DNA of 64,000 bases, taken from the NCBI GenBank assembly GCA_973895155.1, contig OZ316898.1:4712001-4776000 (forward strand), read 5' to 3'. Below, one piece after another: positions 1 through 13,939 of this stretch. Below the pieces are notes generated by a model, which was not told where the DNA came from, searched no databases, and saw only the letters and a program-made list of their open reading frames with translations. The position numbers were made by a program, and so were the translations under genes. The stretch is from Marsupella aquatica (lineage: Eukaryota; Marchantiophyta). The first letter of the stretch is position 1. Each line of letters starts with the position of its first letter.

Positions 1-53
1 AAACTAGGCTCTAAATGCTTTCTAAAGTACACGACCCACTTTCAACACTTTCA

Positions 54-3000
54 TCATCTGGAGAATAATTTTGGTATATCCGAAGGAATTGACGGGTCTC
101 GCATAAAGTTGCAGAAGCTCTCCTCTTCCATAGGGAGAAGTCCGGTGGGAAGAGGATGATCTGGTGTTATCCCTACCTGCATGTGTACAGATTTCAGCGA
201 TGTCAGCCACAATTGTTTTTCAGATGGCTCAACCACAAATCAGCACGTCTGAAAAGGCTAACAGACTCTGCTCCTGCAGTTACGAAAAGTCCCTGATCGC
301 CTACGGAGCCCAACGACATCACATCCCATTGACAGGAATTAGCAAATCACTATCTGCCCAAATCACGTGAATGTCTTTCCGCAAGATGTCGAGGGTTACA
401 AGTTTCCTGTATATGACACCAGGACTAAGGTGATCGTAAAGTACACCAAGCTAAAAGGGAAGCAACATCTACTTATCGGACCCTACTTACGGACATGAAC
501 ACTATCTGAATTAAAGGCAAAAGTAAAGAGCGAGCTAGTGCCCACAGACCTTATCGATATTGATATGGGCTGGAGTCTCATATCGAGCCACTGTGACTGC
601 CATCCCTGATCCATCTGACAACTGGAAAATGGATTGTATTCTCCTGCCAAATCACAGGGCAACGGAGAAATGTCAATACATTGCGTGAATTTCATCCACC
701 AAACAGATACAAGCATCACGATTCTAACAGTGTAAAACAAAAAACCAGAAGAATCTACTAATGTAGAATAATATCCAGAGATTGAATCCGTGCCAAACTT
801 GAAACTGAAAATTTGCAGAGCCCTACCACTAGGGACCCAGACATACACCTGCATTCGGTACTTTTTAGTCTGCAGGTCGTTATAATCTTACCCTTTACCA
901 AAGGTCGCCTCCCCTACAATGATTGCTCTGTTATTATCTTGCAAAGCACCGGCTAAAATCTCACTTGCACTCGCAGTGCCCTTGTTCACCTGCCATTGAG
1001 CGATGGATTAGAACAATAAGGACTGCACTTTGCTACAAACATTAAATTCATCTGCATTTCGGGTTCTACCAAATAATCACGTCATGTGAAGACACCAATA
1101 TTGGACGTAAAAAACAGAAACCCACGAAAAAGAAGAATTAGGCTACGGGATTGAAAGGCCGGGTCAATCTGCAGCTTAACGAATAGCGTCAACGGCTTAG
1201 TTCCTGCCAATATTTTTTGAAATCGGGGTTTACTAACCAACACTGTCAAAGGTTCGGTCGTTGCAATTGCTCCCTCCCCGTCAGTTTCGTAAATATCTCG
1301 AACACCCATACTGTCAGTTATGTAAACAATGACTCCCTTCTCTAGCCTGCAAGAACGAAGCGAATCAACACCCTGCCTGCATATTGAAATTAGATTGAAG
1401 TCACATAAATCCAGGGAACTATACTAGAATCTTAAATCTAGATTTATGTAACTTCATAAATAATGATGACAGTATTCTACTCTAATTTCATATTCATTCT
1501 TGGTTGGCTAGGTCGGCTACAAAGTGATTAGTTTGCTAATTTCATATTCTTCTTCTACCCTAAATTCTACTCTATTTTCATAATCACTTTGTATTAGTGT
1601 ATTGAACATATAAAGCAAGCTACGCAAAGATTATACCCTCTAGATAGTTTCCCCTACATCCTCTTGGTTTGACCAGGATTCGATCTGAAGCCAACCTCCA
1701 AATTTAAGTCGCATTAGAGAAAATCAATACAGCAATCAGTTCATGCTGTCTAAGCAGAGATAGATAATGATAGCTTCGAGGGAGCAAGGATACTGACCAC
1801 ATTTTGGCAATCTCAACACCAGCTGGAAAGAGTCCACCACTGCGGACCAAAACAAAAATGTGACCAGCAACATCAGAGATCACGGCGAACTTTCAAGTTC
1901 TAAACATAAAGTCAACTGAAGTATCCTTCACTTATGTTTACAGCTGCTGCAATAGATTTGAAATGTGAGTCCTGCATCAAATAAGAGTACCTATTGTTTC
2001 GAATATCAAGAACAAAAGATGTTGCACCGCTCTCCCTCAAGCTTTCAATAGCTCTTTTCACCGCACCTACATCCACAACCCAAGGACAAGACTTTAAATT
2101 CTGGGGCTGCAGCTCTCCAGTTTAAGTAAGAATATTTCCAATAGGTCTCCTTATTAGCAAGTTCTTCACACCAAAAAAAAGAGAGCAGAAATAGCATGCT
2201 CTAACTTTCGATTCACCACCCTACTGCCCCACCTTCGTCTAGCCCCATAAGGATCACAACAACATAAACTCTTAATTCAATAGCAACAAATTCTAAGATT
2301 ACCAATCAGAAATAACATATACAGTAGATAAGGACATACTACTAGAATTTTGATTGAATGTTGACAGTCGAATGTATCCCAGTTTTGTTGGGTTCTGATC
2401 AGCATTTGATATATCACATAGTTTCCACGAGACCGGATTCAAGGTGACCTTTTCTCTCCTACACAAAAGAGAAACAGGAGATTATTGACAAGTATAATTT
2501 TCTGAGTCCCTTCCCAAACATTAAGGACAATAAAAATCCTTTAGTGCAACAGTGTTTGACAACATTTTTCGAGTGTCCGTTCTTCTGAAGAGCAACAAAA
2601 CAATCAATGGCCCATGTGAATTTCTTAGTTCCCCTTCGTTTGACACCTCAAATTAACAACAAACGTGTCCACCAAGATATTTGATTGATCGAGATCACAA
2701 GCATAAGGAGTATTTGTTTTAGCCCTTGCTCAAATTACTGACACACAACTCACGCAGCTCTTCTGGGAATACTCTGACAAACAAATGCGCATTTGGCGAT
2801 TACAAATGAGTAAATTAGATATAGTTTATTTGTGTAAATGAAAAGAAAAACTGAATACGGTATATGCCATTTCATGCGGAAGAATGGATAATGCATCCGA
2901 TGTAAAATCATACTCACAGGACAGTGACTGTCTTTGGCATTGAAGCTTTCTTATTGAGAACCGTCAAATCTACTGGAGAATTCAATGCACCCCTGTCAAG

Positions 3001-5872
3001 TCAAAGTCAAATTTGAGAGCTCTCTCTACAATATCTCACTTGATCCACAAATCACTGAGTCGATTCTGCTCCTTAGTTTCTAAAAATTAGGCAATCTGTC
3101 AGCATGATCGGACATGTGAGTTTGGAAGAGTGTCTGATTTGGTGGAATGTATAAAAATGCAAGAAAATATTTTAGCTCAGAGTAAGATGCTGCAATCCGA
3201 CCATATCACGCGACCTTTTCTGTCTTAACGATAAGATCTTTAAAAAGTGCAACATCCAAGAACAATTAGCTTTGTAACATTGTTCAGATTATCATAAAAT
3301 ATGTCTCACTTTAAATTATTGTGCCCTTGGAGGCCATCCATATCCATTGACATAATACCTACAAAAGGTGGAAAAAGAGGAGATATCTCACTGCAAGCGA
3401 CGTGCAGCATCATACAGTCCCATTCCTTTTGTTGGGACTCCATCTATGGCCAAAATAAAATCACCGGGTACGATGCCGGCACGGCCTGCAGGCCCCCCCA
3501 CGACAGGGGACACAACCACAAGATCTTCTGAAGTACCTCCCAGGCTGACATCGAAGCCAACTTCTAAACCCACCCCTATCAGTGCACCATTAGTGCCCGA
3601 CTGCCTTTCACAAACAGACACATCACTTTTTAGAAGGTACATGGAAATAACACGGAATAAACTACCGTTCGAAGAAGAATCGACATCTACTATCAATCGT
3701 TCCAACATCTAATCAAGATCAAGATGAAAGACACAGAAGCTGATACGGCCGCCCAGAGAGTGGAACTTGGCTCTTCTATGCATACAGCCTAATATATGGC
3801 TGGTTCAGAACCCATTCACGCTTCTCTGCGTTTCAATTCCACTCTCACATGCCCACCACATCTCTCCCTCCAGCTTACCTTCAGGGCTTTGAACTTCTCA
3901 GGCTCCAGAAATCGTGTAAAAGGATCATCCAATGTTTGCAGCATCTTCCGGATTGCGTCATCTGAAATGCAATCCCCATAATTGTCAAAATGTCAGGAAT
4001 GCACGCACTTGTCGAAATGCTATGTTTCTAGAACCAGTTGTGACACCATCAAAATGTTATTTATTTATATTGCCTTTCTCTCAAGTTTGCAGTGCTTTGG
4101 GGCATCAATGGACGCAGTTTCCCTCTTAAACTCATCCATCGTTGTAAATGCGAATGCTATCTGCAATCCCAAATAAATTATTGGCCAGCAATCACAATCT
4201 CTCTGAGAGACATGCACTGCCAAGAAAGACACAGAGAATAGGACATATCCGGTTAGTTCAAGGTGAGACTTTTCTGTGGAAGCACAAAGAGAGAGGCACG
4301 TACAAGTCTGTGGGCGAGTCCTCATGGGCTCTCGCTTGAGAGCATCTTCACGATATCGGAACCAACTCTGCCCATTGAAAGACTTATCAACATAGGCACG
4401 ATCAACAATTCGCCATGCTTCCAAGAATACCAAATTCTCCTCCGTGAGAGACCCTGAGCTTGCACAAGTCGGACCACATCCTGGAGTGAATATTACAGCT
4501 GAGTTGAAAAAAGCTGGTGTTCAGTTTCAGCTTGTTCGATAATGAATATTGTTCAATTTTGGGAGGACTTTAATTCTGGGAGAGAAGGCTATAAGCTAGT
4601 AGTTAACCATTACGTGCATAACATTGGATGCCTCATTTATGTTCGTCACTGATAATGATTATCAAAAGTTTTTAGAATCAACAAGATAAGTAGATAATCC
4701 ATCTCATTTAATATAACACATCAGTTCTTGCCCCCTCTTCTTAAACAATGTCTCGATGTGTGCCACTTGAAACATCATTACAATCTGGACAACCTGGTGC
4801 GCTTGCCTATAATACTGCAGAAGTGAAGCTATACTTTGGTCCTAAAACTCCCGCAATCCATTTTGGTCTCCCTAAACTTCAAATCAATTGAATTTCCCTA
4901 TAGACATCTGTCTGGAACAATTAGGAAGGGCGGAGAATGTCACATCTAAATCCAACGAGTCAAGTCTACTCCAACTGCCTCCTTGTTCTCATCATTGCTT
5001 ACCAAATTTGGATCAGGTTGTAATACACATTTCGTTATTTGACACAACATGGACAATTATAAAGACCTGAATGCATATTCAAGATAATAATTACAAGCAG
5101 GTTGTAGCGCGTAATTAGTAGGGCCACTGACGACCAGCATGGCAATTATTGCCGAGCTGATGAAGAACGCAAGTCCTCTCCTCTTCACAATGGGATACCA
5201 CTGATAAAAAAGGCTCCGCTCGTTAACTTTAGGCGACCCTGTGCTGCCCTCGCCACGAGCTACGAAACCGGCGAAAGGTAGCAATGGCCAATACAAACAA
5301 CCACTGGAAGTTTGTAAGATTCTAAGAGTCCGTTCGACCGCCTTCTTGAGAACACGTCTGGCACGTCTGGCAACTGGCAGCTGGCCAAATTCTCCTGTCA
5401 ACCGAGCAGCAGGACTGCCTTCCAAGGAAATCACTGAGCCCCCGTGTTCATTCCTTTCCAGACTGCCATTGCTTCTACTCCGCACTCCCGTCAAATTCTC
5501 GACAAATGCGCTCCATCTTCTACTCTTCCTTCTAAACTGCTTGCCTCCTGCTCTACTTCCGAGAAATGCAGACGACTGTATCATCATCATCCCCTTTTGG
5601 CAGAATGGTGCTCCTCCATCTTCTACTCCACCCACTCCTACTCCTCTCCTCGATTCCACCGACGATGATGAACTGCGAAATCCACCAAATTCTGGTCTCC
5701 GAATCGCAGACGACAACGATGGTCTTCGAAGCGAGAGAAATCCAGAGGAATGAATCACCATCCTCTTGCGGTCTAATGGAGCCGCTCCATCTTCAACTCT
5801 CCGAATCAAAGACGACGACGGCCTTCTTGGAGGCGCGAGCAGCACGAGCACAGGCGCCAGAGCTCCTTCCAT
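54..5872 (-). CDS. CTPA: Carboxyl-terminal processing protease (D1-processing CtpA type), 12 coding exons
   Basis: Serine protease of family S41 that, in the thylakoid lumen, trims the C-terminal extension of the photosystem II D1 precursor. Coding exons on the minus strand, 5' to 3': 5872-5095, 4453-4304, 3961-3879, 3600-3392, 2992-2918, 2458-2340, 2066-1991, 1839-1798, 1346-1238, 989-892, 643-550 and 176-54. All junctions keep frame, giving 651 residues. The first exon (259 residues) is a long Ser/Arg-rich transit region ending in a hydrophobic stretch. The mature start [13 protein letters not shown] follows, then a PDZ domain (about 338-407; [12 protein letters not shown]). The Ser-Lys dyad is visible as S554 in NKGTASASE and K579 in FGKGR, 25 residues apart as in the algal enzyme. 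The C-terminus [10 protein letters not shown]...KLFSR is typical of plant CtpA. The start is the first ATG of the open first exon. The transit region is longer than usual and holds an internal repeat. Confidence 0.95.
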
Positions 5873-7483
5873 AGCTGCATACAGTTCGGACCTTCCGTCC
5901 TCCCTTTCACCAATTGAACCGATCGTGAACCATTGAACAAAGCAGCGCCTTATTTTTCGAATACCAGACCATGTTCACGATCAGGAATTGCAGCGAATTC
6001 TGCGGTACCATACATCCACTCTAAAAGTTTAGAGGCCACTCTATATGACACTCGCGGTAATTGGCTAAATAAGAGACCAAAGTGGCGTCTCAAACCAGCT
6101 CGTTCACTGAGAGGGTCAGTAACCAAAAATATATGGTTACCACAAAAGATGACCCTCAATAACTCTGGCGGTTAGCACACCAAAAGGTGCTTAGTGAAGT
6201 ATGTGTCAATACCCTTCAAGAATTATTTGCACCCTTCGAGAATTGTTAGCGACCATTTTAAAATTGCCGGCACCCAGCTGACCCACAGGAGACTGTTGAA
6301 ACTCATCTCAACCCTGAAACCCTGTGGATTAAGTTGGCCCAAAATTGGATTTTGGTCAGGCCGTGGGTGAAGATTTCTTAGTCGGGCTGACCCAAAAAAC
6401 ATGGGAGATGACAAGTTTGAGATGCCCAAGAATGGCCCCATGGGAGCATTATTGTTCCAAACTTTATTGTTCAGCTATTGTGAGCACATAGCATTGGTCA
6501 CTGCTGGTAAATGAGATTCATCACTAAGGGGAAATGACATTCATGACCAACTAGCACTGCTTGGTGTTTCTGGGAAACTGGTTTATTGTTGTCCATTGGG
6601 TTTCATCATAAAAAAATTGTCTATGGCACACTGAAGGTGAAAATATGAGAATTTATGTTTTCACATTTCCCAATGCTACCGATGGTTGCTTTGATCCACA
6701 TAAATGCAAAGTTTGCTTGACATCAGTTGTCTCAACAAGTATTGCACAATGGTAGCCATTTTCATTGTGACTGAGGTTCCAAATGAAACTAGTGCATAAA
6801 ACCCCACCCCAAAAGTGAGGGGTCACCAAAGCACTTTGTACACAAAAGACTTGACACTTTCAAATATTGGATGTCACTCTCTTGTTACCTAAATGGAGAT
6901 GGGCAGACGGACAACACCTAAGACTGGGGCTCAATGGGTTGTGATAAATGACTTTTCCATGAACCATTGGCCTAAATCACTTGGTCACAAGAAGACCAAA
7001 TGAATCTTCTTGTCCTAGGTTATATTTGTGTTGTATGTTCTCAAGAGTTTGGCCATAGTATTTTAAACACCCTACCCTAAGTGGAAGTTTTGAGATCCAA
7101 AACTTACTTCACTTCATTCAGTCAAACATGTCAACTGTCCAGATACCTTGGGATGTACTAAGAGCTCTGCCACCAGGGTTGCAGCTCATAACCGTCAAAG
7201 AAAATACAAAGGAAAAATTCAAGAGTGAGTTTCAGGATTGACAAAACACCTTCGAGACCATAAGTTGTGAGTGGTGGGGAGAGGAATCTGGTTGATGATT
7301 CTGTTGAATAAGCCCCATAAGAAGAGGATCAATTGGGTCGTAAATCCATGAAAACAAACTCACTAGTTAAGTACCTCGGTATCAAACCGTACATGTTGTG
7401 CAAACAATAGTGGTTCAAAATAGCAACAACGAAACAGTCAACTCATTCTAGAAATGGACCTTGCTCAACCCATGCTTTGATAA

Positions 7484-7640
7484 TTCTAGCAGTGGATCCA
7501 TGCTGCCTTAAGTTTTAGTGATGGACCCATATGTAATTGACAACTGATGCCTGGGTAATTTAAGTAGCAGACCCATGCTTGGCTGATTCTGACTGAGACC
7601 CATGGTCCCAATGATGTCAGTAGTGAACCCATGCCCAACA
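7484..7640. repeat. Degenerate short tandem repeat with a 'GACCCATG' core
   Basis: The core AGTGGATCCATG / GATGGACCCATA / GCAGACCCATG / GAGACCCATGG / GTGAACCCATG recurs five times in about 150 bp at irregular 25-45 bp spacing. It looks like an old, decayed tandem array with no visible coding role. Confidence 0.45.
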
Positions 7641-8427
7641 CACATGAGACCATAACCCCATGCCATAAGCCTGGATTCGAGCTGGTAAGTCAAAAGTGAA
7701 GCTCTCCTAGACCATTGCAGCCTGCAGGGACCCGGGCAAGGACCACTGTGAAGCATTAAATTAATTTATCTAATAAAGTGCAATCAAAAGCAAAGATAAT
7801 TGTTTGTGGTCCTTTGGACTCTGACACTTAGTGCACTGCTAGGGCATCTGGAAATAGACACAATGGTACTCACCATCTATTTTCAAACAAAGCTCGGGCA
7901 TTGAGGCTAGTGTTCACACTTTTGACTGTGGTAAAGTGCTCGGGCCACGGGAATTACAAAGTCATACATTGTGGTCAATTCAAGCATTAACTTCCTTTCA
8001 TGTCACTACTAGGCTAGTGGAAATCATTATAGTACAGTCGTCTCTATCTAAGTGCACCCTCCGGAAGAAGCATCTGTGTGTACTAAACGGGGTTCACTAT
8101 ATGTGATGAGTACAAACCTGTACACTTGTGCATTTATCGAATAAAAGTTTACAGGTTCGATTCATGCACTCAATAAGAGTGCATGCTCCAACAGTGAGCA
8201 GTCTTGTGACTCAAAGCTGAAATTGTACATCGCGAGGTATTGTATAATATGAGCAAACAGGAATTTTGATGGCCAGGAGAGTGTTGTTAGGGAGTCATTA
8301 GTGGATCTAAATTTCTTTTGATGCTTGTTTCCCTTTTTTAAAGACTCCAGATGGCTAGGGAGTTTGCTAGCCAAAAGAGGAGTCCCAAAAATGGAGGTGA
8401 TCAACTAAGTTTTTGTTAGTGAGGCAC

Positions 8428-8550
8428 TTGGATATAGAAAATATAGGGGGCATGGGAGGAATTTTTTTTACTATCTCCTCTCACAAATATAGGGGGCATG
8501 TGAGTAAAAGTTTTCATGCGAGGAAAACTTTTTACTATCTCCTCACATGC
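8428..8550. repeat. Small direct repeat containing an imperfect hairpin (MITE-like)
   Basis: The block ATATAGGGGGCATG followed by a TTTACTATCTCCTC segment occurs twice in about 120 bp. The second copy is also an inverted repeat: GCATGTGAG (8496-8504) pairs with CTCACATGC (8542-8550), and the inner TAAAAGTTTT pairs with AAAACTTTTTA except for one extra T. Such terminal inverted structure is seen in small non-autonomous DNA transposons, but no target-site duplication was identified. Confidence 0.45.
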
Positions 8551-8869
8551 TACAATGACCCATACATCCCAGCTCTAAATTTGGTGTCTTGCTCCATTAG
8601 CACATTTTCTTACTCTACCAAAAAGGGCATGCATTTGTCACTAAATGCAATTTGATGAGGTTGTGTTCTTATTGATAACTGTACATGTATACTTATCAAG
8701 GGTTTGTACTTATAGTTAGCAAAAATATTTCAGGCTTACTATTGCGATTATGGACCTGAAATATTTCCTGAAATACTTTGCCTAATATATTTTTGCCTAA
8801 TATTTCCTGAAAAGGCCTGTTTGCAATGTGTTGCGATTATGGAATGTGCAATATTTCCTGCCTGTTTGC

Positions 8870-9150
8870 ACTAACAAACAAGTGCAAAATGCGTGTTCAA
8901 GAAAGAGAAGAACAGGATGCCTTGTCCTACCCAGGGGTTGCACTTACACAAGTCTAAAAACAAGTGCAAACTGCATGCTAGAAAAAGAGAAGAACAGGAC
9001 ACCTTGCAGTTAGCCAGGAGTTGCACTTATGGAGTGTGCTATTTCAGGCCTTTTTGCACTAACAAAAAAGTGCAAACTGCCTGTGAGAAAAACGAGAAGA
9101 ACGGGACGCCTTGCAGTGGGCTCTTGGTTGCACTTATTGGCTGAACTATG
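8870..9150. repeat. Three-copy tandem repeat, about 80-110 bp
   Basis: Three diverged copies, each with a GTGCAAACTGC-like start, a GAGAAGAACAGGA-like middle, a CCTTG(C) segment and a GTTGCACTTA end. The starts lie near 8884, 8961 and 9068. The open frames across it are translations of the repeat and show no protein family. Confidence 0.6.
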
Positions 9151-9430
9151 TTCAGCTACAGTATGTGATAGGGGCCCAAAAGTAGCCCCCAAGATACTTT
9201 TGTATACTGGACTACAATACTCTATACAATTTCCCTTGTTCTAAAAAGACCAAACCAAAATTCAATATATTGCATAAGTATTTGATTCAGGCAAGATCAT
9301 AATGGCTTACCTGGGCAGGTGAGGGGAACATTTAATGATTTGTCTTTTGTGTTTACTTCATTCTTTTCTTTATACTTTGTTCAGCCTAATGTGACCAAAC
9401 CCCCTTTGGTCACGGGCCTGGTGAGGTATG
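9136..9430. repeat. Dispersed repeat family, copy A (upstream of TRAP-beta)
   Basis: This stretch begins with the inverted repeat GCTGAAC-TAT-GTTCAGC and ends in a hairpin with arms GTGACCAAA/TTTGGTCAC at 9391-9413. In between it shares ordered blocks (GCCCCCAAGATACTTTTGT, TATACAATTTCCCTTGTTCT, GGGGAACATTTAATGATTTG) with copy B at 14094-14480. The same order of blocks in both shows one element, possibly a MITE or solo-LTR remnant, inserted twice about 5 kb apart. Confidence 0.7.
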
Positions 9431-9926
9431 CACTTATGAGATATGCACTTATAGAGGGGTCACTGTACTAGTAATCTACGAACGTTACAGTCGTATTGTA
9501 GCTGAGAAGGGAGTGCCGGACCCAACTCTGCCTTCGACACAAGGAAAACACGAAGGCTTCTTCTGTGTCTGACCCGAGGTGTGCAATCTCGAGGTGTGCA
9601 GTCCTTCTGCTCGATCCGATCTTCGTTTATTTGGCACCGACTGATTGTTACTGCGTTACCCGTTGAGGTGAGAGGACATTGAATTGTTGTCGAAGTTCGT
9701 TTTGTTTTGGGTTTCGGTCGCAGGTCTATTTCTGTTGGGTGTGTGTTGCTTAGATGTAAGTGGAGAGTAACTGAGACGAGGTCCTTGTTTGTGCTCGAGA
9801 AGGAGGAGAAGATTTGCCGATTCGGTGAGGCGAGGTGGGGTGAGGTGCGCCAGCAGTGTGCGGAGGAAAGGTAGTCGATTTGATAACGAGTGAGCAAGCG
9901 AGAGGGCGAAAAGAGAGGAAGGCAGG

Positions 9927-12164
9927 ATGGCGTCATCGTCATCGAGCCCAGCTGTAGGACGGGTGCTCTGTGTGCTCCTTTTGGCTTGCCTCTGCGTGGC
10001 CGTGGCTGCCGACACCGCCTTTCTCGTCGTGCACAAGAAGGCCGCGATCGCCAAGGTGAAGGCGTCCGAGCGCGTCACCGTCTCCATTTCACTCTACAAC
10101 GCCGGCACTTCGTATGTACCCCTAAACTCCTCTAGTACCCGTCCTCGCACTAGTGTTTTACTCCCTTCTTCCCCCCTGATTCTTGTTCACTCATCTGCAT
10201 CTATGCTGTTCCCGTGTCCTCTGCTTGCCGTTTTAGTGTGAGCATGGAGGGATGGGATTTTCCTCCCATTTGCATATGGCTCTTTATCTATTGCAATCGC
10301 ACTTGTCGCTACCGTAGGTGCCGCACTCGCTCATAATATGAAAGGAATGGATGAGGTTTTTAGCTCTCTCCTTCTACCACTGCGCTGGTGGAGCTGAGTC
10401 TGCGCTGTCTGTCGTTCAGCTTTTGAGGAAGTTAGGTCTGATTTCCTTCTAAGGTACCACGACTGTCGCAGCAACGTGCGGATTTGCCTTGCTTGCATGT
10501 TGGTCGGTCAATACTGGAGGTAGACCGGAATGATTTTTGCCCGATCAATTTTCTTTATAAGTCTGTGTGAATCTGGGATGATGTATTCTGATTTCACGAG
10601 ACGTTGCCGTCGGCCCTCTTAGGCTTGCTTTACAGAGGCCGGCTGCTGACTTTTGTGGTCGTATCCTGGTTCGTTGGATTCCTCTGTTCGAAGGATGCTG
10701 TTTGCACTGATGCGTCACAAAGTTTGTTTGCCATCTAAATGTTCGATAAAGTTTAAGCGCGAAGTGTAGGCAGCTTGTGATAGATTCAAGATCCCTTGGA
10801 CACCTAATATTGCTAATCCGCCCTTCTGGATAGTTGGGAATTGGATATAACCCTATGGCAAGGCTTCCGTTAGCGATGTAAATCAGTGTAGAGCGAAAAA
10901 GGGGTTAAATTTGGTGCCTACGGAAAGTGGACCATCTTCTGTGAGAAGAGAGATGTGTTCGTGTCTTTCGGTTGTGTAAGAGCGATTTTGATGGGTGGGT
11001 AACTTGCCTCAGGGAGGAGGGAATGGGAGGAAATATGTCCCCGTTCATTTTACCAGAGCATGTCTGTAAAGACTTGTTGTTGCTTTAAAGTTACTGAAGT
11101 ACGCATTTGTTCTCGATCCTAATGTTCGGGACCGTCTTCATTGCAGCCCTGCATATGACGTAAGCTTGAACGATGACACATGGCCTGAGGATGTTTTCAC
11201 GGTCATCACCGGCAACACATCTCAGTCCTGGGAGAAACTTGATGCGTAAGTCTGGTTGATTTGAGGCCAACATCTAGCCTGCTATAGCATCCAGAGTTAC
11301 ATGTATTTCAGCGACATTGTGTGACTGCATATCTCGAGCAAGTTTTTGGTTCGACGGGATGTTGAACCTAAAATTCCTAGGCACAGAACTCAAAGAGGAA
11401 TGACGGACAACCAGCTGACTTAATGTATTCTCGATTGCAGAGGAGCATCCTTGGCTCATGTTTTTGTTTTGGAGCCAAAGGTGAAGGGCCCATTTTATGG
11501 TCCGCCTGCAGTTGTGAAGTACAGGATGGCAGCTAAGTCAGCTTTGCAAGAGGCACATTCTACACCGGTGCCTGAGCTGGACTTGTTCTCAGACAAGCCT
11601 ACTGAAAACAAACTTGAATGGGTAATGAGTTTTCTACCATCTGTCGTTCATTCTTAAACAAGTGGGTAGCTAAGCTGGTTGGCTACTTCGTGGATTGCTG
11701 CAGCCAATTGTTCCTTTTCAGCTGTCTGGTTCTCGTCATGTTAGGCACGAACTCCTTCCTCATAACAGTAAAAGTCATGCATTGTGACACCACTGCTGAT
11801 ATACTTTGTCTTTATTTGTGTCTGGTGTCTGAACGCATATTATCACAACAATGTGGAATCAGATCAAGGTACACGGGTCTCCACTTAGTACCTCGGCTTT
11901 CTGCGTTCACTTTTCCTCAATTAGCTGCGCACTAGAACAAACAAAAGAAACTAAACTAAGCAAGGATCATTTTTCAATGTTCGGTGCATTCCGTAGCTCC
12001 TTTGTCTTATATGCTGAGTTATATTTGTGTTACTGTGGCAGGAATTTGGGCTCAAGTATGGACCTCTTATGATCGTGGTGTCATTTGTTGGACTATTCAC
12101 TTATCTACTTATCAGTCCATCCAAGTCGAAAAAACTTTCTAAGGCCAGCAAGAAGAGAAGATAA
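9927..12164 (+). CDS. SSR2: Translocon-associated protein subunit beta (TRAP-beta / SSR2), 4 exons
   Basis: Subunit of the ER TRAP complex, which sits beside the Sec61 channel and assists translocation of some secretory proteins. Exons 9927-10111, 11147-11245, 11441-11621 and 12042-12164 join in frame to 195 residues, the usual length. Residues 1-28 are a signal peptide (poly-Ser, then a Leu/Val core, cleavage after AVAA). The luminal domain shows DTAFLVVHKKA, SISLYNAG, PAYDVSLND and KGPFYGPPAVVKYR, all typical of plant TRAP-beta. One transmembrane helix (GPLMIVVSFVGLFTYLLI) is followed by a short Lys/Arg-rich cytosolic tail ending KKRR. All introns are GT-AG; the first is 1,035 bp. The start is the only ATG preceding the signal peptide. 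Confidence 0.95.
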
Positions 12165-13801
12165 ATTTTTGCCTTGGTGGTTCAATCAGGACTGTTTTTC
12201 CGAAGATCGACAGGTCACCCTCCTTTCCAGAATTTGGATTCTGGATCCTTATGCTGGATTTTCATTGAAGTCTAGTACCAACGAGATCAGATCAGTGTTG
12301 CAATAGGTTAGTAACTGAGCTGCTAATGCAGAGTTTACTCCTGTCCGGTTGTGCAATTTCGGTCCCAACCGAGTCTTTGGCTCGATTGATATTGAGTGTT
12401 CATAGAACTGCAGGAACCTCTTGATTTTGGGGGTCTCCCATTTCTTGTACCCTTTGTATTTCCGTTACTGTTTGATGGCAACTCGTAGCATTCAGTTTGT
12501 TAATGATACTTTTGTGGCATTTCTGCTTGCAAGAGTGATGATGAGTAATTTTTGTTGATCGTTTCCTTGACTGGGTAAACGTGGATCCGTGTTTGACGAA
12601 GTTACTGGTACGCTCATATTGGCAAGTCTTGTTTTTATCGTATTGAGATCTTGGTTTATCAGATGATCAGCACGCCAAGAGCCCTCGTTAGTGAGGTGTG
12701 AATGCCAGCATTTAGAATGTCAACTCAATCTTCTGCTATCGTAGGAGACCAACTCAGAACGGATTCTCACCTGACTTGGAGAGTTCTCTACGACCGATTA
12801 GTCCTAAGAAATACTCTCCTAGGATTTACGCACCAAACTGTTTGCCAAACGGCGACTGTTGTCAAAATAGATTTGGACTATTGGTGTGCAAGGAGTGTCT
12901 CTTCTCACAAGTATGGTAGTTGGGATAGGCAGAGTAAATCAACACAATCCAATTAGCTCTTGGAATTGGTGAGCTATTTGAATACAAACGAATAATATGG
13001 CCTCTTACTGGGAGGGAAAGGTCTATTATTGGTAGGAAAATTTTAAGATTTGGAGAAAGAAAAACTAAAAGGCATATTCACCTAACTGCGGAAAAAGAGG
13101 CTGCCGATTTGGATTGGCAATTACAACAATTTATCACCTTGTCAAGCCAAGTGCTATGTTTTGGCAATTACAAACAATTTATAAACGTGAAGTGCTTTGT
13201 TTTGTCAGGGAGAGTGTTTCTCGCTTAACAGCAGCCAAGAAACAGGAATAACTAAAAATGGGCTTCTTGAAAAACTCTGTCGCTCCACCATTAAAAAGCT
13301 CATATAGGTGCTGTATCACCTGTCATCTAAATAAGGTTGATTGGGGCATTCATTGAGGCTATCAAAACCCCGAAGGATCTTGGCGTGGTTGCTCTAAATA
13401 TGAGTTGATAATCCGAAAGGAATGGAATATACTGTGGAATTGACTACAAAAACTTGGTAACAAGTAATTGGATACCTAAAGAATCTTTGGGAAAGAAAGT
13501 ACTTGAGAGTACGACATGCAAGTAGGATAAATCCTACAAAATACAGCTTCCCTTTGAATTTGCATTTAGCCTCACTTCCTTTGCACCAAGAAGAGAAGCT
13601 ACAATAAATACTTGATCTATCTGGGTTATGAAGGACTTAGGTTCTGCAAAATCCAATGGACTAAGGAACTTTTGACTATCAGGATTTAGCAAGGATATCA
13701 TGAAGACTCCTCCCTATGGTGAAGAGAAAAAGTAGGGTCACAATTACCATTTGGGATTTGTAAGGCGATCACATATATTTTTTTGGAAGAAAAGAGGAGT
13801 A

Positions 13802-13837
13802 ACCAAAATATGACCATGTACCAAAATATGACCATGT
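13802..13837. repeat. Two-copy 18-bp direct repeat
   Basis: The unit ACCAAAATATGACCATGT occurs twice head to tail without mismatch. Confidence 0.85.
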
Positions 13838-13939
13838 GCAGTTTAGCAGTGGTATCTCATTTGTTATTTTTGCCCCATCCTTGTTTTTGTCCACCGTCAT
13901 TTATAGTTTTGCCCTTATTAACACTCTTATCAGTCTAGG

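Larger units (their letters stand above)
5873..9926. other. Intergenic region between CtpA and TRAP-beta
   Basis: No gene recognised. The first few hundred bases probably include the CtpA promoter and 5' leader. The rest has short, poorly coding open frames and several degenerate repeats, listed separately (7480-7640, 8428-8550, 8870-9150, 9136-9430). About 9740-9926 is purine-rich and probably the TRAP-beta 5' leader. Confidence 0.6.
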
